A stretch of DNA of 64,000 nucleotides from Streptomyces sp. ML-6 (GTDB lineage Bacteria; Actinomycetota; Actinomycetes; Streptomycetales; Streptomycetaceae), in the NCBI RefSeq assembly GCF_030116705.1, contig NZ_JAOTIK010000001.1, positions 3,491,001 through 3,555,000 of the forward strand, written 5' to 3'. Numbering within the stretch: position 1 is the first letter of the stretch; each line of letters opens with the position of its first letter. A model generated the notes under the pieces. The model was not told where the DNA came from. It worked only from the letters and a program-made list of their open reading frames with translations, and did no database searches. This document shows positions 34,015 through 42,754 of the stretch, piece by piece. The position numbers and the translations under genes are program-made.

Positions 34015-35835
34015 ATGAAGTCCGACGAGCGCATTCTCGTCCCCGTGGGGCCCGACGCCGCGCGTTGGCGGACCTTCGGCAGCGAGCGGACGCTGGTGGT
34101 CGCCGCGAGGACGGTGACCTCGCTGGTCCGCGTGCTGGACGTGGTGCCCGAGATCGTGCACGACGATCCGCGGATCACCGTGGTGTTCGCGTACGATCCG
34201 ACGTCCGCCTTCAACGACGGCGTGCTCGACCTGCTCCGGGCGTCGGGATGCCGCACCCTGCCATGGCCCCAGCTCGCGGAGCTCTCGCCCGACCTGTTGA
34301 TCTCCGCCTCCGAGAACATCAAGGTGCCGCCCGGCGACTATCCGGTGCTGGTGCTGCCGCACGGGGTCGGCTTCCACAAACAGGTCCCCGATTCCGCGGG
34401 GCCGGGCACCAGGCTTTCCGGTCTGGTCCATGACGACCTCCTGACGGCCCGGCGCGCCTGGCTCGCGGTGTCCCATCCGGACCAGGAGGCCCAGCTGGCG
34501 GCCGCCCACCCCGGCGCGGCCGGAAGGACCGTGCTCGTCGGCGACCCCTGCCTCGACCGGCTCCGGGCCAGCGTCCGGTGGCGGGAGCGCTACCGCTCCG
34601 CCCTCGGGGTGCTTCCCGGCCAGCGACTGGTCCTCGTGAGTTCGACCTGGGGCGAGGAGTCGCTCGCCGGGTCGTGGCCGGGGCTCCCCGCGGATCTTCT
34701 GGCCCAGCTCCCCGCCGACGAGTTCCGGGTGGCCCTGGTCCTGCATCCGAACGTCTGGTCCGGCCACGGCTCCTGGCAGGTCCGGGTCATGCAGCAGAGC
34801 GCGCTGGAGGCCGGCCTGATCGCCGTCGACCCCACGGACGGCTGGCAGCAAACCCTGGTGGCCTCCGACCTGGTGATCGGGGATCACGGGTCGGTGACGC
34901 TCTACGGCGCGGCGCTCGGGCGTCCGGTCCTGCTCGGCACGTTCGGTTCGGAGGCCGTTCCCGGTACGGCGGGGCACGCGCTCCGTACCGTCGCGGAACC
35001 GCTGGAGGCGGGAAAGCCGTTGCGGGCACAGCTGGAGGCGGCGACGGCCGGTCACCGGGCGGACCGGTACGAGGCGATCACCGCCGGGGCCTTCGCGGAC
35101 CCGGGGAAGGCCCTGCCCCGGTTGCGCGCGCTGGTCTACGACCTGCTCGGGCTGGCCCGGCCCGAGCGGCCCGCCCGGGGTCCGCAGGTGTTCCCCCTCC
35201 CCGCCCCGGACGCCGCGCGAGCCCTGTCGCTGATGGTGCACACCTCCGTCGCCCGGAGCGCCGGGGACGAATTGCAGGTGGAGGTCCGCCGTTTCCCGGC
35301 CGCGCTGGCCGAGGAGACCGCCGAGGACGAGACCTCCTTCTGGCACCTGGCCTGCGATGTCGATGAGCCGGACACCCGTCTCGTCGAGAGTGCCGCCGTC
35401 GTGAGCTCGGCGTCGGAGATCCTCGCCCCGGAGGCGGGCCTCCTTCGCGCGACGGATCTTCTGGCCGACTTTCCGGGCGCCCGGATCGCCGCGCTGACCA
35501 GTGAGGACGGCTGTGTTCTCGGGCTGCGTGACGGACGGCGTGTGCATGTCCGCGCCACCGGCCTGCCGGGCCTCGACCCCGGCACTGCCGCGGCGGCTGT
35601 CTACTCCTGTCTGCGTCTCGGTGTGCCGGTGGACGGCACGGCGCTGGTCCTGCGGCACGGAGCGTGCCGGCAGCGGCTGCTGCTCCGCGAGGTGCGGCTC
35701 CGGTCGGATCAGCCGGGGGCAAGCCGGGCAGGCGCCTCGGATCAGCCGGGGGCAAGCCGGGCAGGCGCCTCGGATCAGCCGGGGGCAAGCCGGGCCAGGA
35801 CCTCGGCCGCCCTCGGGCTGCCGCCCTCCTCGTAG
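34015..35835 (+). CDS. GT-B-like protein (CDP-glycerol glycerophosphotransferase-like)
   Basis: A 606-aa protein, start ATG 34015 after GGAGG. The central part has VLVLPHGVGFHKQ, GRTVLVGDPCLDRL, LVLVSSTWGEESLAG, LVLHPNVWSGHG and VIGDHGSVTLYGAALGRPVL, the layout of GT-B enzymes related to CDP-glycerol:glycerophosphotransferases. The C-terminal ~200 residues are not recognised, and the last ~45 are encoded by 33-bp repeats (SDQPGASRAGA units). The 3' end overlaps the convergent NB-ARC gene by 61 bases. The open frame continues upstream through the 7-bp repeats. Confidence 0.7.
   Translation: MKSDERILVPVGPDAARWRTFGSERTLVVAARTVTSLVRVLDVVPEIVHDDPRITVVFAYDPTSAFNDGVLDLLRASGCRTLPWPQLAELSPDLLISASENIKVPPGDYPVLVLPHGVGFHKQVPDSAGPGTRLSGLVHDDLLTARRAWLAVSHPDQEAQLAAAHPGAAGRTVLVGDPCLDRLRASVRWRERYRSALGVLPGQRLVLVSSTWGEESLAGSWPGLPADLLAQLPADEFRVALVLHPNVWSGHGSWQVRVMQQSALEAGLIAVDPTDGWQQTLVASDLVIGDHGSVTLYGAALGRPVLLGTFGSEAVPGTAGHALRTVAEPLEAGKPLRAQLEAATAGHRADRYEAITAGAFADPGKALPRLRALVYDLLGLARPERPARGPQVFPLPAPDAARALSLMVHTSVARSAGDELQVEVRRFPAALAEETAEDETSFWHLACDVDEPDTRLVESAAVVSSASEILAPEAGLLRATDLLADFPGARIAALTSEDGCVLGLRDGRRVHVRATGLPGLDPGTAAAAVYSCLRLGVPVDGTALVLRHGACRQRLLLREVRLRSDQPGASRAGASDQPGASRAGASDQPGASRARTSAALGLPPSS
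35704..35795. repeat. 33-bp tandem repeat, nearly three copies, in overlapping gene ends
   Basis: Units at 35704-35736, 35737-35769 and 35770 onward (partial), beginning TCGGATCAGCCGGGGGCAAG. On the plus strand they encode repeated SDQPGASRAGA in the GT-B-like protein. On the minus strand each copy carries the last codons and stop (ARLAPG-TGA) of the NB-ARC gene, so the array looks like amplification of that gene's 3' end. Confidence 0.95.
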
Positions 35836-38042
35836 ACCGCGAGGGCCCGGCGCAGGCAGCGCCGGGCGGCGTCCGGGTCGTCCACCAGCAGGTCTGCCAG
35901 GTCCTCCAGCGCCTGGGCCTCGTAGTGCGAGGCCTCGCTCCGGTTCAGGTCGTCGGCGGCCCGGGACAGAGCCGCCACCGCCTCCACGCGGGCGCCCTGC
36001 CGGGCCAGGACCCGGCCGGTGTCGGCCAGCGCCCGGGCCGCCATCCGCCGGTCCCGCAGGGCGAGGAACGCCTCCCGGGCCTGGTCGAGGGCGGCCAGGG
36101 CGGTGGTGTGGTCGCCGGACGCGCTCTGCGCGCGGCCCAGGAAGTAGTGGGCCAGGGCCTGGCCCCGCTCCTCCCCCGCCTCGGTGTTGAGGGCGAGCGA
36201 GGTGCGGTACGCGTCCACCGCTCGGGCCGGGTCGTGCAGGTCCCAGTAACGGCCGAGAAACTCCTGCACCGATGCCTGGAGCACCGGCTGCCCCGACTCC
36301 ACGGCCAGTTGCTCGGCCCTGTCCAGCTCCGACTTGGCCCGATCGTCCTGCCCCAGGTCGAGCAGTGGCCGGGACAGCAGGCTGCGCAGCCGTGCCTCGG
36401 CCGCCGGGTTCCCGTCCCGCCGTGCCGCTTCGGCGCCCAGTTCGAGCGACTCCCGCCAGTCCGCGAGGTGCCGGTGGTGGAAGAAGAGGGCGGTGAACGC
36501 CTCGGCCGTCCGCCACACCGGCCGGTCGAGGCCGAACCCGGAGGCGGCCCTGAGCACGGCGAGGATGTTGGCCCGTTCGGCCTCCATCCAGTTGATCGCG
36601 GCGCCGCCGGGATCGGCCGCGTCGATGAACGGTCCGGGATCGGCCGCGTCGGCGAACGGTTCGGAAGCGGCCGTGGCGGCCGGGGCGGCCGTACCGGTCC
36701 GATCCGCGGGTACATCGGCCGTGCCGGTTTCGTCGGCGGGTACGGGGACCCGGAACCGGTCGGCCCGGATGGCGTGGTCCGCCGCCGTGGTCAGCGCGAG
36801 GTAGTGGCCGGCGATCCTGCGGACCGTGTCCCGTTCGGTCCCGGGCGGGTCGAGGGTTCGGGCGGTTTCCCGGGCGTGGAGCCGGACCAGGCCGTGCAGC
36901 ACGTATCTGCGGTCGTCCATGACGGCCAGCAGGCTGGCGGTTTCCAGTACGTCCAGTGCTTCCTGGGCCTCGTCGGCCGACCGCAGTCCGGCGGCCACCG
37001 CCGCCACGGCGGTGTCGAAACTGAGGCCGGGCAGGAAGCCCAGGGCCCGGTACATGCGTGCGGCGGGGACGGGGAGGTCCCGGTAGGCCAGTTCGAGAGT
37101 GGCGGACACGGTGCGCTCCTCGTGGGCTGAGGACACGACGATGCGGCCGAGGCGGCTCTGCTCGTCGGACAGTTCGTCGACCAGCGCGCCGACCGTCAGA
37201 CGGCGGTGGGTCACCAGTCGTGCGGCGCAGATGCGCAGGGCCAGCGGCAGACCGCCGCACAGCTCGACCAGTCGGGCCGCGGCCTCCGGTTCGTCCGAGA
37301 TCCGCGAGGGGCCGCAGAGCACCGACAGCAGTTCCAGGGCGTTCTCGTCGTCCAGGACGTCGAGTTGCAGCAGGGCCGCTCCGTCGAGGACCAGCTCCCC
37401 GAGCCGCCAGGTGCTGGTCGCCAGTACGGCGCTGCCCGGCCCCTGCGGCAGGAGGGCGGTGACCTGGGCCGGACGGGTCACGTCGTCCAGGACCACCAGC
37501 ATCCGCCGCTCGGCGGACAGGTCACGGTACAGGGCCGTGCGGTCGGCGAGGCCGGCCGGCAGGTACGGCTCGTGCACGCCCAGGGCGCGCAGGCAGCGGG
37601 CGAGCGCCTCCGAGACGTCCGCGCCGGGGCCGGCCCGCAGCCCGGCGAAGTCCACGAAGAGCTGCCCGCCGGGGAAGCGCGGCCGGTTCTTGTGGGCCCA
37701 CTGGCAGGCGGCGGCCGTCTTGCCGATTCCGGGGAGCCCGTTGAAGACGCCGATCGGACAGCCGTCCGGATCGTCGTGGCCGAGTAAGTCGTCCAGCTCC
37801 GCCAGGGGCTCCTCGCGGTCGACGAAGCCGCGCGGTGGTCTCGGTACCTGGTCGGGGCGGCGACCGGCGGGCTTCTCCTGCACCGCTTGGTAGTTGAAGG
37901 TGATGCCGCCGTGCACGTTTCCCGCCTGGACCAGCTGTCCGTCGGACGTACCGGGAAAACTGTTGGTGATCCCCGCCGGAGCAGGCCGTTCCGGAACAGG
38001 CTGCTCCGGCGCGGGGTGTTCCGGCTCGCTCCGCATGCTCAT
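35775..38042 (-). CDS. NB-ARC/TPR (NLR-like) protein with N-terminal amyloid-like motif
   Basis: A 755-aa protein (start 38042, MSMRSEPEHP; the frame is open to 38177). Residues ~27-50 carry NSFPGTSDGQLVQAG then NVHGGITFN, a Gly/Asn-punctuated motif of the bacterial amyloid signalling (BASS/RHIM-like) type. Next come an NB-ARC ATPase (GVFNGLPGIGKTAAACQW, Walker A; RRMLVVLDDV, Walker B; GGLPLALRICAARL, GLPL motif), a winged-helix-like region, and C-terminal TPRs (ALAHYFLGRAQSASGDHTTA and others). It probably oligomerises on sensing a trigger and nucleates the motif in the divergent small protein. AfsR-like regulation is an alternative, but no SARP domain is present. Confidence 0.85.
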   Translation of the reverse strand: MSMRSEPEHPAPEQPVPERPAPAGITNSFPGTSDGQLVQAGNVHGGITFNYQAVQEKPAGRRPDQVPRPPRGFVDREEPLAELDDLLGHDDPDGCPIGVFNGLPGIGKTAAACQWAHKNRPRFPGGQLFVDFAGLRAGPGADVSEALARCLRALGVHEPYLPAGLADRTALYRDLSAERRMLVVLDDVTRPAQVTALLPQGPGSAVLATSTWRLGELVLDGAALLQLDVLDDENALELLSVLCGPSRISDEPEAAARLVELCGGLPLALRICAARLVTHRRLTVGALVDELSDEQSRLGRIVVSSAHEERTVSATLELAYRDLPVPAARMYRALGFLPGLSFDTAVAAVAAGLRSADEAQEALDVLETASLLAVMDDRRYVLHGLVRLHARETARTLDPPGTERDTVRRIAGHYLALTTAADHAIRADRFRVPVPADETGTADVPADRTGTAAPAATAASEPFADAADPGPFIDAADPGGAAINWMEAERANILAVLRAASGFGLDRPVWRTAEAFTALFFHHRHLADWRESLELGAEAARRDGNPAAEARLRSLLSRPLLDLGQDDRAKSELDRAEQLAVESGQPVLQASVQEFLGRYWDLHDPARAVDAYRTSLALNTEAGEERGQALAHYFLGRAQSASGDHTTALAALDQAREAFLALRDRRMAARALADTGRVLARQGARVEAVAALSRAADDLNRSEASHYEAQALEDLADLLVDDPDAARRCLRRALAVYEEGGSPRAAEVLARLAPG

Positions 38043-38236
38043 GAACCCACCGCCTCCCGGGCCTCTCCGGTCCATGGTCACCGTACTGGACCCCCTGGTC
38101 CGGAGGGGGGTGTTCCGTCGGGGCGCCGTCGGCCGTGTCCGGGGCCGGAGGTGCCGGATGTGCCGGAACCGTTCCACCGCCCCGGGCGACCGTCCTAGGG
38201 TGAGGACGATCCGACTCCGACCGAGGAGGCCCCAGC

Positions 38237-38674
38237 ATGGACCCGATCACCGCGGCAGCCCTCGCCGCGCTGGCCGGCAGTATCGGCAGCGAAGCCGGAC
38301 GGCAGACCTGGCAGGGGCTCACCGCACTGGTGCGGCGCCCGTTCCGGCGGGGTTCGGCGCAGGGAGCGGAGGACGACGGGGCGCCCCGGATCAGCTCCGG
38401 CGAATTGGAAGCCGCCGCGCTGGAGGGTGATCCCGCCGACCCGCTGCGCGCCCAGGCCCTGGCCACGGCCCTCGGCGTACGGGCGGCCCTGGACGGGGAG
38501 TTCCGGGTGCTGCTGGAGGAGTGGTGGCGGCAGGCCCGGTCCGGTTCCCCGGGCGGCGAGGTGCACAACTCCGTCAGCGGCGGAACCCAGAACGGCCCGG
38601 TGCTCCAGGGGCGAGACTTCTTCGGCCCCACCTTCAACATGACCCGCACCACGGGAACTTCCGGCCAGGAGTGA
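38237..38674 (+). CDS. Bell-like small effector with C-terminal amyloid-like motif
   Basis: A 145-aa protein, ATG 38237 after GAGGAGG. The N-terminal ~100 residues are helical and start with an amphipathic/hydrophobic segment (MDPITAAALAALAGSIGSEA), resembling the Bell (HeLo-like membrane-toxin) domain described with bacterial amyloid signalling motifs. Residues 111-134 (NSVSGGTQNGPVLQG then RDFFGPTFN) align without gaps to residues 27-50 of the divergent NB-ARC protein, with N, S, G, V, G, G, T, F and N shared. Membrane-disrupting cell-death effector is the inference. Confidence 0.8.
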   Translation: MDPITAAALAALAGSIGSEAGRQTWQGLTALVRRPFRRGSAQGAEDDGAPRISSGELEAAALEGDPADPLRAQALATALGVRAALDGEFRVLLEEWWRQARSGSPGGEVHNSVSGGTQNGPVLQGRDFFGPTFNMTRTTGTSGQE

Positions 38675-38675
38675 C

Positions 38676-38714
38676 CGCCCGGGGCCCGTCCGGTGGGACG
38701 GGCGGCCCCGGGCG
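38676..38714. terminator. Hairpin between the Bell-like gene and cobN
   Basis: Near-perfect inverted repeat CGCCCGGGGCCCGTCC ... GGACGGGCGGCCCCGGGCG between convergent genes. Probably a bidirectional terminator. Confidence 0.65.
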
Positions 38715-38726
38715 CGCACGCGGAGG

Positions 38727-41700
38727 TCAGTCCTCGCCCTCCAGGTTGCCCTCCGTCTCCAGGTACGCCTCGCGCAGGGCGGCGAGGATCTCCGGGTCGG
38801 GCTCGGCCCACATGCCGCGGGACTCCGCCTCCAGGAGACGTTCCGCGATGCCGTGCAGGGCCCAGGGGTTGGCCTGCTGGAGGAACTCGCGGTTGGTCGG
38901 GTCCAGGACGTACGTCTCGGTGAGCTTGTCGTACATCCAGTCGGCGACCACGCCCGTCGTCGCGTCGTAGCCGAAGAGGTAGTCGACGGTGGCGGCGAGT
39001 TCGAAGGCGCCCTTGTAGCCGTGCCGCCGCATCGCCTCGATCCACTTGGGGTTCACCACCCGGGCGCGGAAGACCCGGGACGTCTCCTCGACCAGGGTGC
39101 GGGTGCGGACCGTCTCGGGGCGGGTGGAGTCGCCGATGTACGCCTCCGGGGCGGTGCCGCGCAGTGCCCGGACGGTGGCGACCATGCCGCCGTGGTACTG
39201 GAAGTAGTCGTCCGAGTCGGCGATGTCGTGCTCGCGGGTGTCGGTGTTCTTGGCGGCGACCGCGATCCGCTTGTACGCCGTCTCCATCTCCTCGCGGGCC
39301 GGGCGGCCGTCCAGTTCGCGGCCGTAGGCGTAGCCGCCCCACACCGTGTAGACCTCGGCGAGGTCCGCGTCGGTGCGCCAGTCACGGGAGTCGATGAGCT
39401 GGAGCAGTCCGGCGCCGTACGTGCCGGGGCGGGAGCCGAAGATGCGGGTGGTGGCGCGGCGTTCGTCGCCGTGGGCGGCCAGGTCCGCCTGGGCGTGGGC
39501 GCGTACGTGGTTCTGCTCGGCCGGTTCGTCCAGGGCGGCGACGAGGCGGACCGCGTCGTCGAGCAGGCCGATGGTGTGCGGGAAGGCGTCACGGAAGAAA
39601 CCGCTGATGCGGAGGGTGACGTCGATGCGCGGGCGGCCGAGTTCGGCGGGCGGGATCGCCTCCAGGCCGGTGACGCGCCGCGAGGCGTCGTCCCACACCG
39701 GGCGGACGCCGAGCAGTGCGAGGGCCTCGGCGACGTCGTCGCCCGCGGTGCGCATCGCGCTGGTGCCCCACAGCGACAGGCCGACCGAGGTGGGCCAGTC
39801 GCCGTTGTCGGCGCGGTAGCGCTCCAGGAGCGAGTCCGCGAGGGCCTGGCCGGTCTCCCAGGCGAGCCGGGAGGGCACCGCCTTGGGGTCGACGGAGTAG
39901 AAGTTGCGCCCGGTCGGCAGCACGTTGACCAGGCCGCGCAGCGGGGAGCCGGAGGGTCCGGCGGGAACGAATCCGCCGTTCAGCGCGTGGAGCGCGTGGT
40001 CGAGTTCGTCGGTCGTGGCGGCCAGCCTCGGCACCACCTCGCGGGCGGCGAAGGCGAGGATGTCGGCGACGGCCTGCGGATGTCCGGCCGCCACCCCGGC
40101 GACGGCGTCCGGGGACCAGTCGGCGTCCTCCATCGCCTGGACCAGGGCGCGGGCCCGTTCCTCGGCCTCGTCGGCGGTGACCCGGGTCGCGGCGGACTCG
40201 TCGAGCCCGAGCGCCTCGCGCAGTCCCGGCAACGCGGCGGTGCCGCCCCAGATCTGACGAGCCCTCAGGATCGCGAGCACCAGGTTGACCCGGTCGGCAC
40301 CGGCGGGGGCGCCGCCCAGGACGTGCAGGCCGTCGCGGATCTGGACGTCCTTGATCTCGCAGAGCCAGCCGTCGAGATGCATGATGAAGTCGTCGAAGCC
40401 CTCGTCCTCGGGACGGTCCTCGATGCCCAGGTCGTGGTCGAGCTTGGCGGCCTGGATCAGGGTCCAGATCTGGGCCCGGATCGCCGGGAGCTTCGCCGGG
40501 TCCATCGCGGCGATCTGGGCGTGCTCGTCCAGGAGTTGTTCGAGGCGGGCGATGTCCCCGTAGCTGTCGGCGCGCGCCATCGGCGGTACGAGGTGGTCGA
40601 CGAGGGTGGCGTGCACGCGACGCTTGGCCTGGGTTCCCTCGCCCGGGTCGTTGACCAGGAACGGGTAGATCAGCGGGAGGTCGCCGAGCGCGGCGTCGGG
40701 GCCGCAGGCGGCGGAGAGCCCGGCGTTCTTGCCGGGCAGCCATTCCAGGTTGCCGTGCTTGCCGAGGTGGATCATCGCGTCGGCGCCGAAGCCGTTGTCG
40801 TCGGCCGGGGCGGCGATCCAGCGGTAGGCGGCCAGGTAGTGGTGCGAGGGCGGCAGGTCCGGGTCGTGGTAGATCGCGATCGGGTTCTCGCCGAAGCCGC
40901 GCGGCGGCTGGATGAGGATCAGCAGGTTGCCGCGGCGCAGGGCGGCGAGGACGATGTCGCCCTCCGGGTTGCGGGACCGGTCGACGAACATTTCGCCGGG
41001 GGCGGGCCCCCAGTGCTCCTCGACGGCCTCGCGGAGCTCGGCCGGCAGGGTCGCGTACCAGCGCCGGTAGTCGGCGGCCGGGATGCGGACCGGGTTGCGG
41101 GCCAGCTGCTCCTCGGTGAGCCATTCCTGGTCGTGGCCGCCCGCCTCGATCAGCGCGCGGATCAGCTCGTCGCCGTCGCCCGACGCGAGCCCGGGGACCT
41201 CCTCCGTGCCGAAGTCGTAGCCCTCCGCCCGGAGGCGGCGCAGCAGGGCGACGGCGCTGGCGGGGGTGTCGAGGCCGACGGCGTTGCCGATCCGGGAGTG
41301 CTTGGTCGGGTACGCGGACAGGACGAGCGCGATCCGCTTCTCGGCGGCCGGGATGTGGCGCAGCCGGGCGTGCCGTACGGCGATCCCGGCGACGCGGGCG
41401 GCGCGTTCGGCATCGGCGACGTACACGGGCAGGCCGTCCGCGTCGATCTCCTTGAACGAGAACGGCACCGTGATCAGGCGGCCGTCGAACTCGGGGACGG
41501 CGATCTGGCTCGCGGCGTCCAGCGGGGAGACGCCCTCGTCGTTGCCCTCCCAGTCGGCGCGCGAGCCGGTGAGGCAGAGCGCCTGGAGCACGGGCACGTC
41601 GAGGCCGGTGAGGGCGCCCGCGTCCCAGGACTCGTCGTCGCCGCCGGCCGATGCCTCGGCGGGCCGGGTGCCGCCCGCGGCGAGCACGGTGGTCACGATC

Positions 41701-42323
41701 GCGTCGGCGTCGCGCAGGGCTTCGACGAGTTCGGGTTCGGGGGTGCGCAGCGAGGCGACGTACAGCGGCAGGGGCCGGCCGCCCGCGTCCTCGACGGCGC
41801 GGCACAGGGTGTCGACGAACGCGGTGTTGCCGCTCATGTGGTGGGCGCGGTAGTAGAGGACGGCGACCGTCGGGCCGTCCGTGCGCCGGGGCGTGCGCTC
41901 CAGCGGTCCCCAGGAGGGGGCCGGGGCGGGCGGCGCGAAGCCGTGACCGGTGAGCAGGACGGTGTCGGAGAGGAAGCGGGCGAGCTGGTCCAGGTTGGCC
42001 GGCCCGCCGTGGGCCAGGTAGGCGTGGGCCTCGGCGGCGATGCCGATGGGCACCGTCGAGGCGGCCATCAGCTGGGCGTCGGGGGCCTGTTCGCCGGTGA
42101 GGACGACCACGGGGCGTCCGGTGGCGAGGACTTGGTCGAGGCCGTCCTGCCAGGCGCGTACCCCGCCGAGGAGACGGACGACGACCAGTTCGGCGCCCTC
42201 CAGGAGTTCCGGCAGGTCCTGGAGCGGGAGCCGGGAGGGGTTGGCGAAGCGGTAGGGGACCGGGCCGTCGGAGGCGCGGGCGCTGAGCAGGTCGGTGTCG
42301 GACGTCGACAGGAGCAGGATCAT
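38727..42323 (-). CDS. cobN: Cobaltochelatase subunit CobN
   Basis: A 1198-aa large subunit of the ATP-dependent aerobic cobaltochelatase, which inserts cobalt into hydrogenobyrinate a,c-diamide. The length and sequence (LGKHGNLEWLPGKNAGLS; SAYPTKHSRIGNAVGLDTPA; RIFGSRPGTYGAGLLQLID) fit CobN/BchH. The true start is ATG 42323 (MILLLSTSDTDLL) after AGGAAGG; longer open frames upstream overlap the riboswitch. The partner subunits CobS/CobT or ChlI/ChlD are not in the window. Regulated by the upstream cobalamin riboswitch. Confidence 0.95.
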   Translation of the reverse strand: MILLLSTSDTDLLSARASDGPVPYRFANPSRLPLQDLPELLEGAELVVVRLLGGVRAWQDGLDQVLATGRPVVVLTGEQAPDAQLMAASTVPIGIAAEAHAYLAHGGPANLDQLARFLSDTVLLTGHGFAPPAPAPSWGPLERTPRRTDGPTVAVLYYRAHHMSGNTAFVDTLCRAVEDAGGRPLPLYVASLRTPEPELVEALRDADAIVTTVLAAGGTRPAEASAGGDDESWDAGALTGLDVPVLQALCLTGSRADWEGNDEGVSPLDAASQIAVPEFDGRLITVPFSFKEIDADGLPVYVADAERAARVAGIAVRHARLRHIPAAEKRIALVLSAYPTKHSRIGNAVGLDTPASAVALLRRLRAEGYDFGTEEVPGLASGDGDELIRALIEAGGHDQEWLTEEQLARNPVRIPAADYRRWYATLPAELREAVEEHWGPAPGEMFVDRSRNPEGDIVLAALRRGNLLILIQPPRGFGENPIAIYHDPDLPPSHHYLAAYRWIAAPADDNGFGADAMIHLGKHGNLEWLPGKNAGLSAACGPDAALGDLPLIYPFLVNDPGEGTQAKRRVHATLVDHLVPPMARADSYGDIARLEQLLDEHAQIAAMDPAKLPAIRAQIWTLIQAAKLDHDLGIEDRPEDEGFDDFIMHLDGWLCEIKDVQIRDGLHVLGGAPAGADRVNLVLAILRARQIWGGTAALPGLREALGLDESAATRVTADEAEERARALVQAMEDADWSPDAVAGVAAGHPQAVADILAFAAREVVPRLAATTDELDHALHALNGGFVPAGPSGSPLRGLVNVLPTGRNFYSVDPKAVPSRLAWETGQALADSLLERYRADNGDWPTSVGLSLWGTSAMRTAGDDVAEALALLGVRPVWDDASRRVTGLEAIPPAELGRPRIDVTLRISGFFRDAFPHTIGLLDDAVRLVAALDEPAEQNHVRAHAQADLAAHGDERRATTRIFGSRPGTYGAGLLQLIDSRDWRTDADLAEVYTVWGGYAYGRELDGRPAREEMETAYKRIAVAAKNTDTREHDIADSDDYFQYHGGMVATVRALRGTAPEAYIGDSTRPETVRTRTLVEETSRVFRARVVNPKWIEAMRRHGYKGAFELAATVDYLFGYDATTGVVADWMYDKLTETYVLDPTNREFLQQANPWALHGIAERLLEAESRGMWAEPDPEILAALREAYLETEGNLEGED

Positions 42324-42394
42324 GCGGCGTCTGGCCTTCCTCGGGGTGTCCACGCCCCGGGCGGTGTCGGAATGGGTCTCCCCTGCTCGGCACG

Positions 42395-42515
42395 GACCGA
42401 GCGCTCGGGGAAGGGAGTTCCTGACTCGCCCGGCCGGTGGGCCGGGCTCACAGTGGCGGGACCGCGCCGGATTCTCACCGGGCTTCCTCCCCTGTCGACG
42501 TGCCGGATGGCCCGT
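42395..42515 (-). promoter_or_regulatory. Cobalamin riboswitch upstream of cobN
   Basis: On the minus strand the cobalamin-aptamer core is clear: GGAAGCCCGGTGAGAATCCG, then GCGGTCCCGCCACTGTGAG (B12 box GCCACTG at 42457-42451), a GC-rich stem, and GAGTCAGGAAC (42427 downwards). A GGGGCGTGGACACCCC hairpin and the AGGAAGG ribosome site follow before the cobN start, so ligand binding likely occludes translation or terminates transcription. Confidence 0.93.
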
Positions 42516-42519
42516 CGGT

Positions 42520-42567
42520 GGGGTGTTCGTGGTGCCCCGCCGCGGGGCGGGGCACCACGAACACCCC
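42520..42567. repeat. Perfect 22-bp inverted repeat between the riboswitch and cobG
   Basis: GGGGTGTTCGTGGTGCCCCGCC (42520-42541), loop GCGG, then the exact complement (42546-42567). It lies immediately 5' of the riboswitch on the cobN transcript and could be an operator, an extension of the aptamer, or a terminator for transcription toward cobG. Confidence 0.9.
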
Positions 42568-42589
42568 CGGGGCATAGTACGGCCGACCG

Positions 42590-42703
42590 GTGGCCGGGGG
42601 TCGGGGAGCGGGGGTGAGGGGGAGCGGGGGTGAGGGGCGGGGGCCGGTTCACCTGGCGGGGCGGGACGAGGGGGCGGGGGCCGGGGAGCGGGAGCGGGGG
42701 GCC
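42590..42703 (+). other. Extremely G-rich tract, possible G-quadruplex region
   Basis: The plus strand has at least ten runs of four or more G within ~115 bases (GGGGG, GGGG, GGGGG and so on), directly before the cobG promoter. There is no coding evidence. Potential G4 on the nontemplate strand. Confidence 0.6.
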
Positions 42704-42754
42704 AACCATTGGGGGACATACGGTTCCGATGGGGCGGTCGGTATGCTCGCCGCC

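Noticed and set aside
33829..37260. A 1143-codon minus-strand open frame across the 7-bp repeats and the GT-B-like gene
   Set aside because: It is the antisense phase of high-GC coding sequence and runs through repeat DNA; codon composition and family matches support the plus-strand gene and the NB-ARC gene instead.
35775..38042. AfsR/SARP-type antibiotic regulator
   Set aside because: NB-ARC and TPR parts are shared with AfsR, but there is no N-terminal SARP DNA-binding domain; the N-terminus is a short amyloid-like motif instead.
38853..42617. A 1254-codon plus-strand open frame antisense to cobN
   Set aside because: cobN is unambiguous on the minus strand; the opposite frame is a GC-bias artefact with no start signal or family match.
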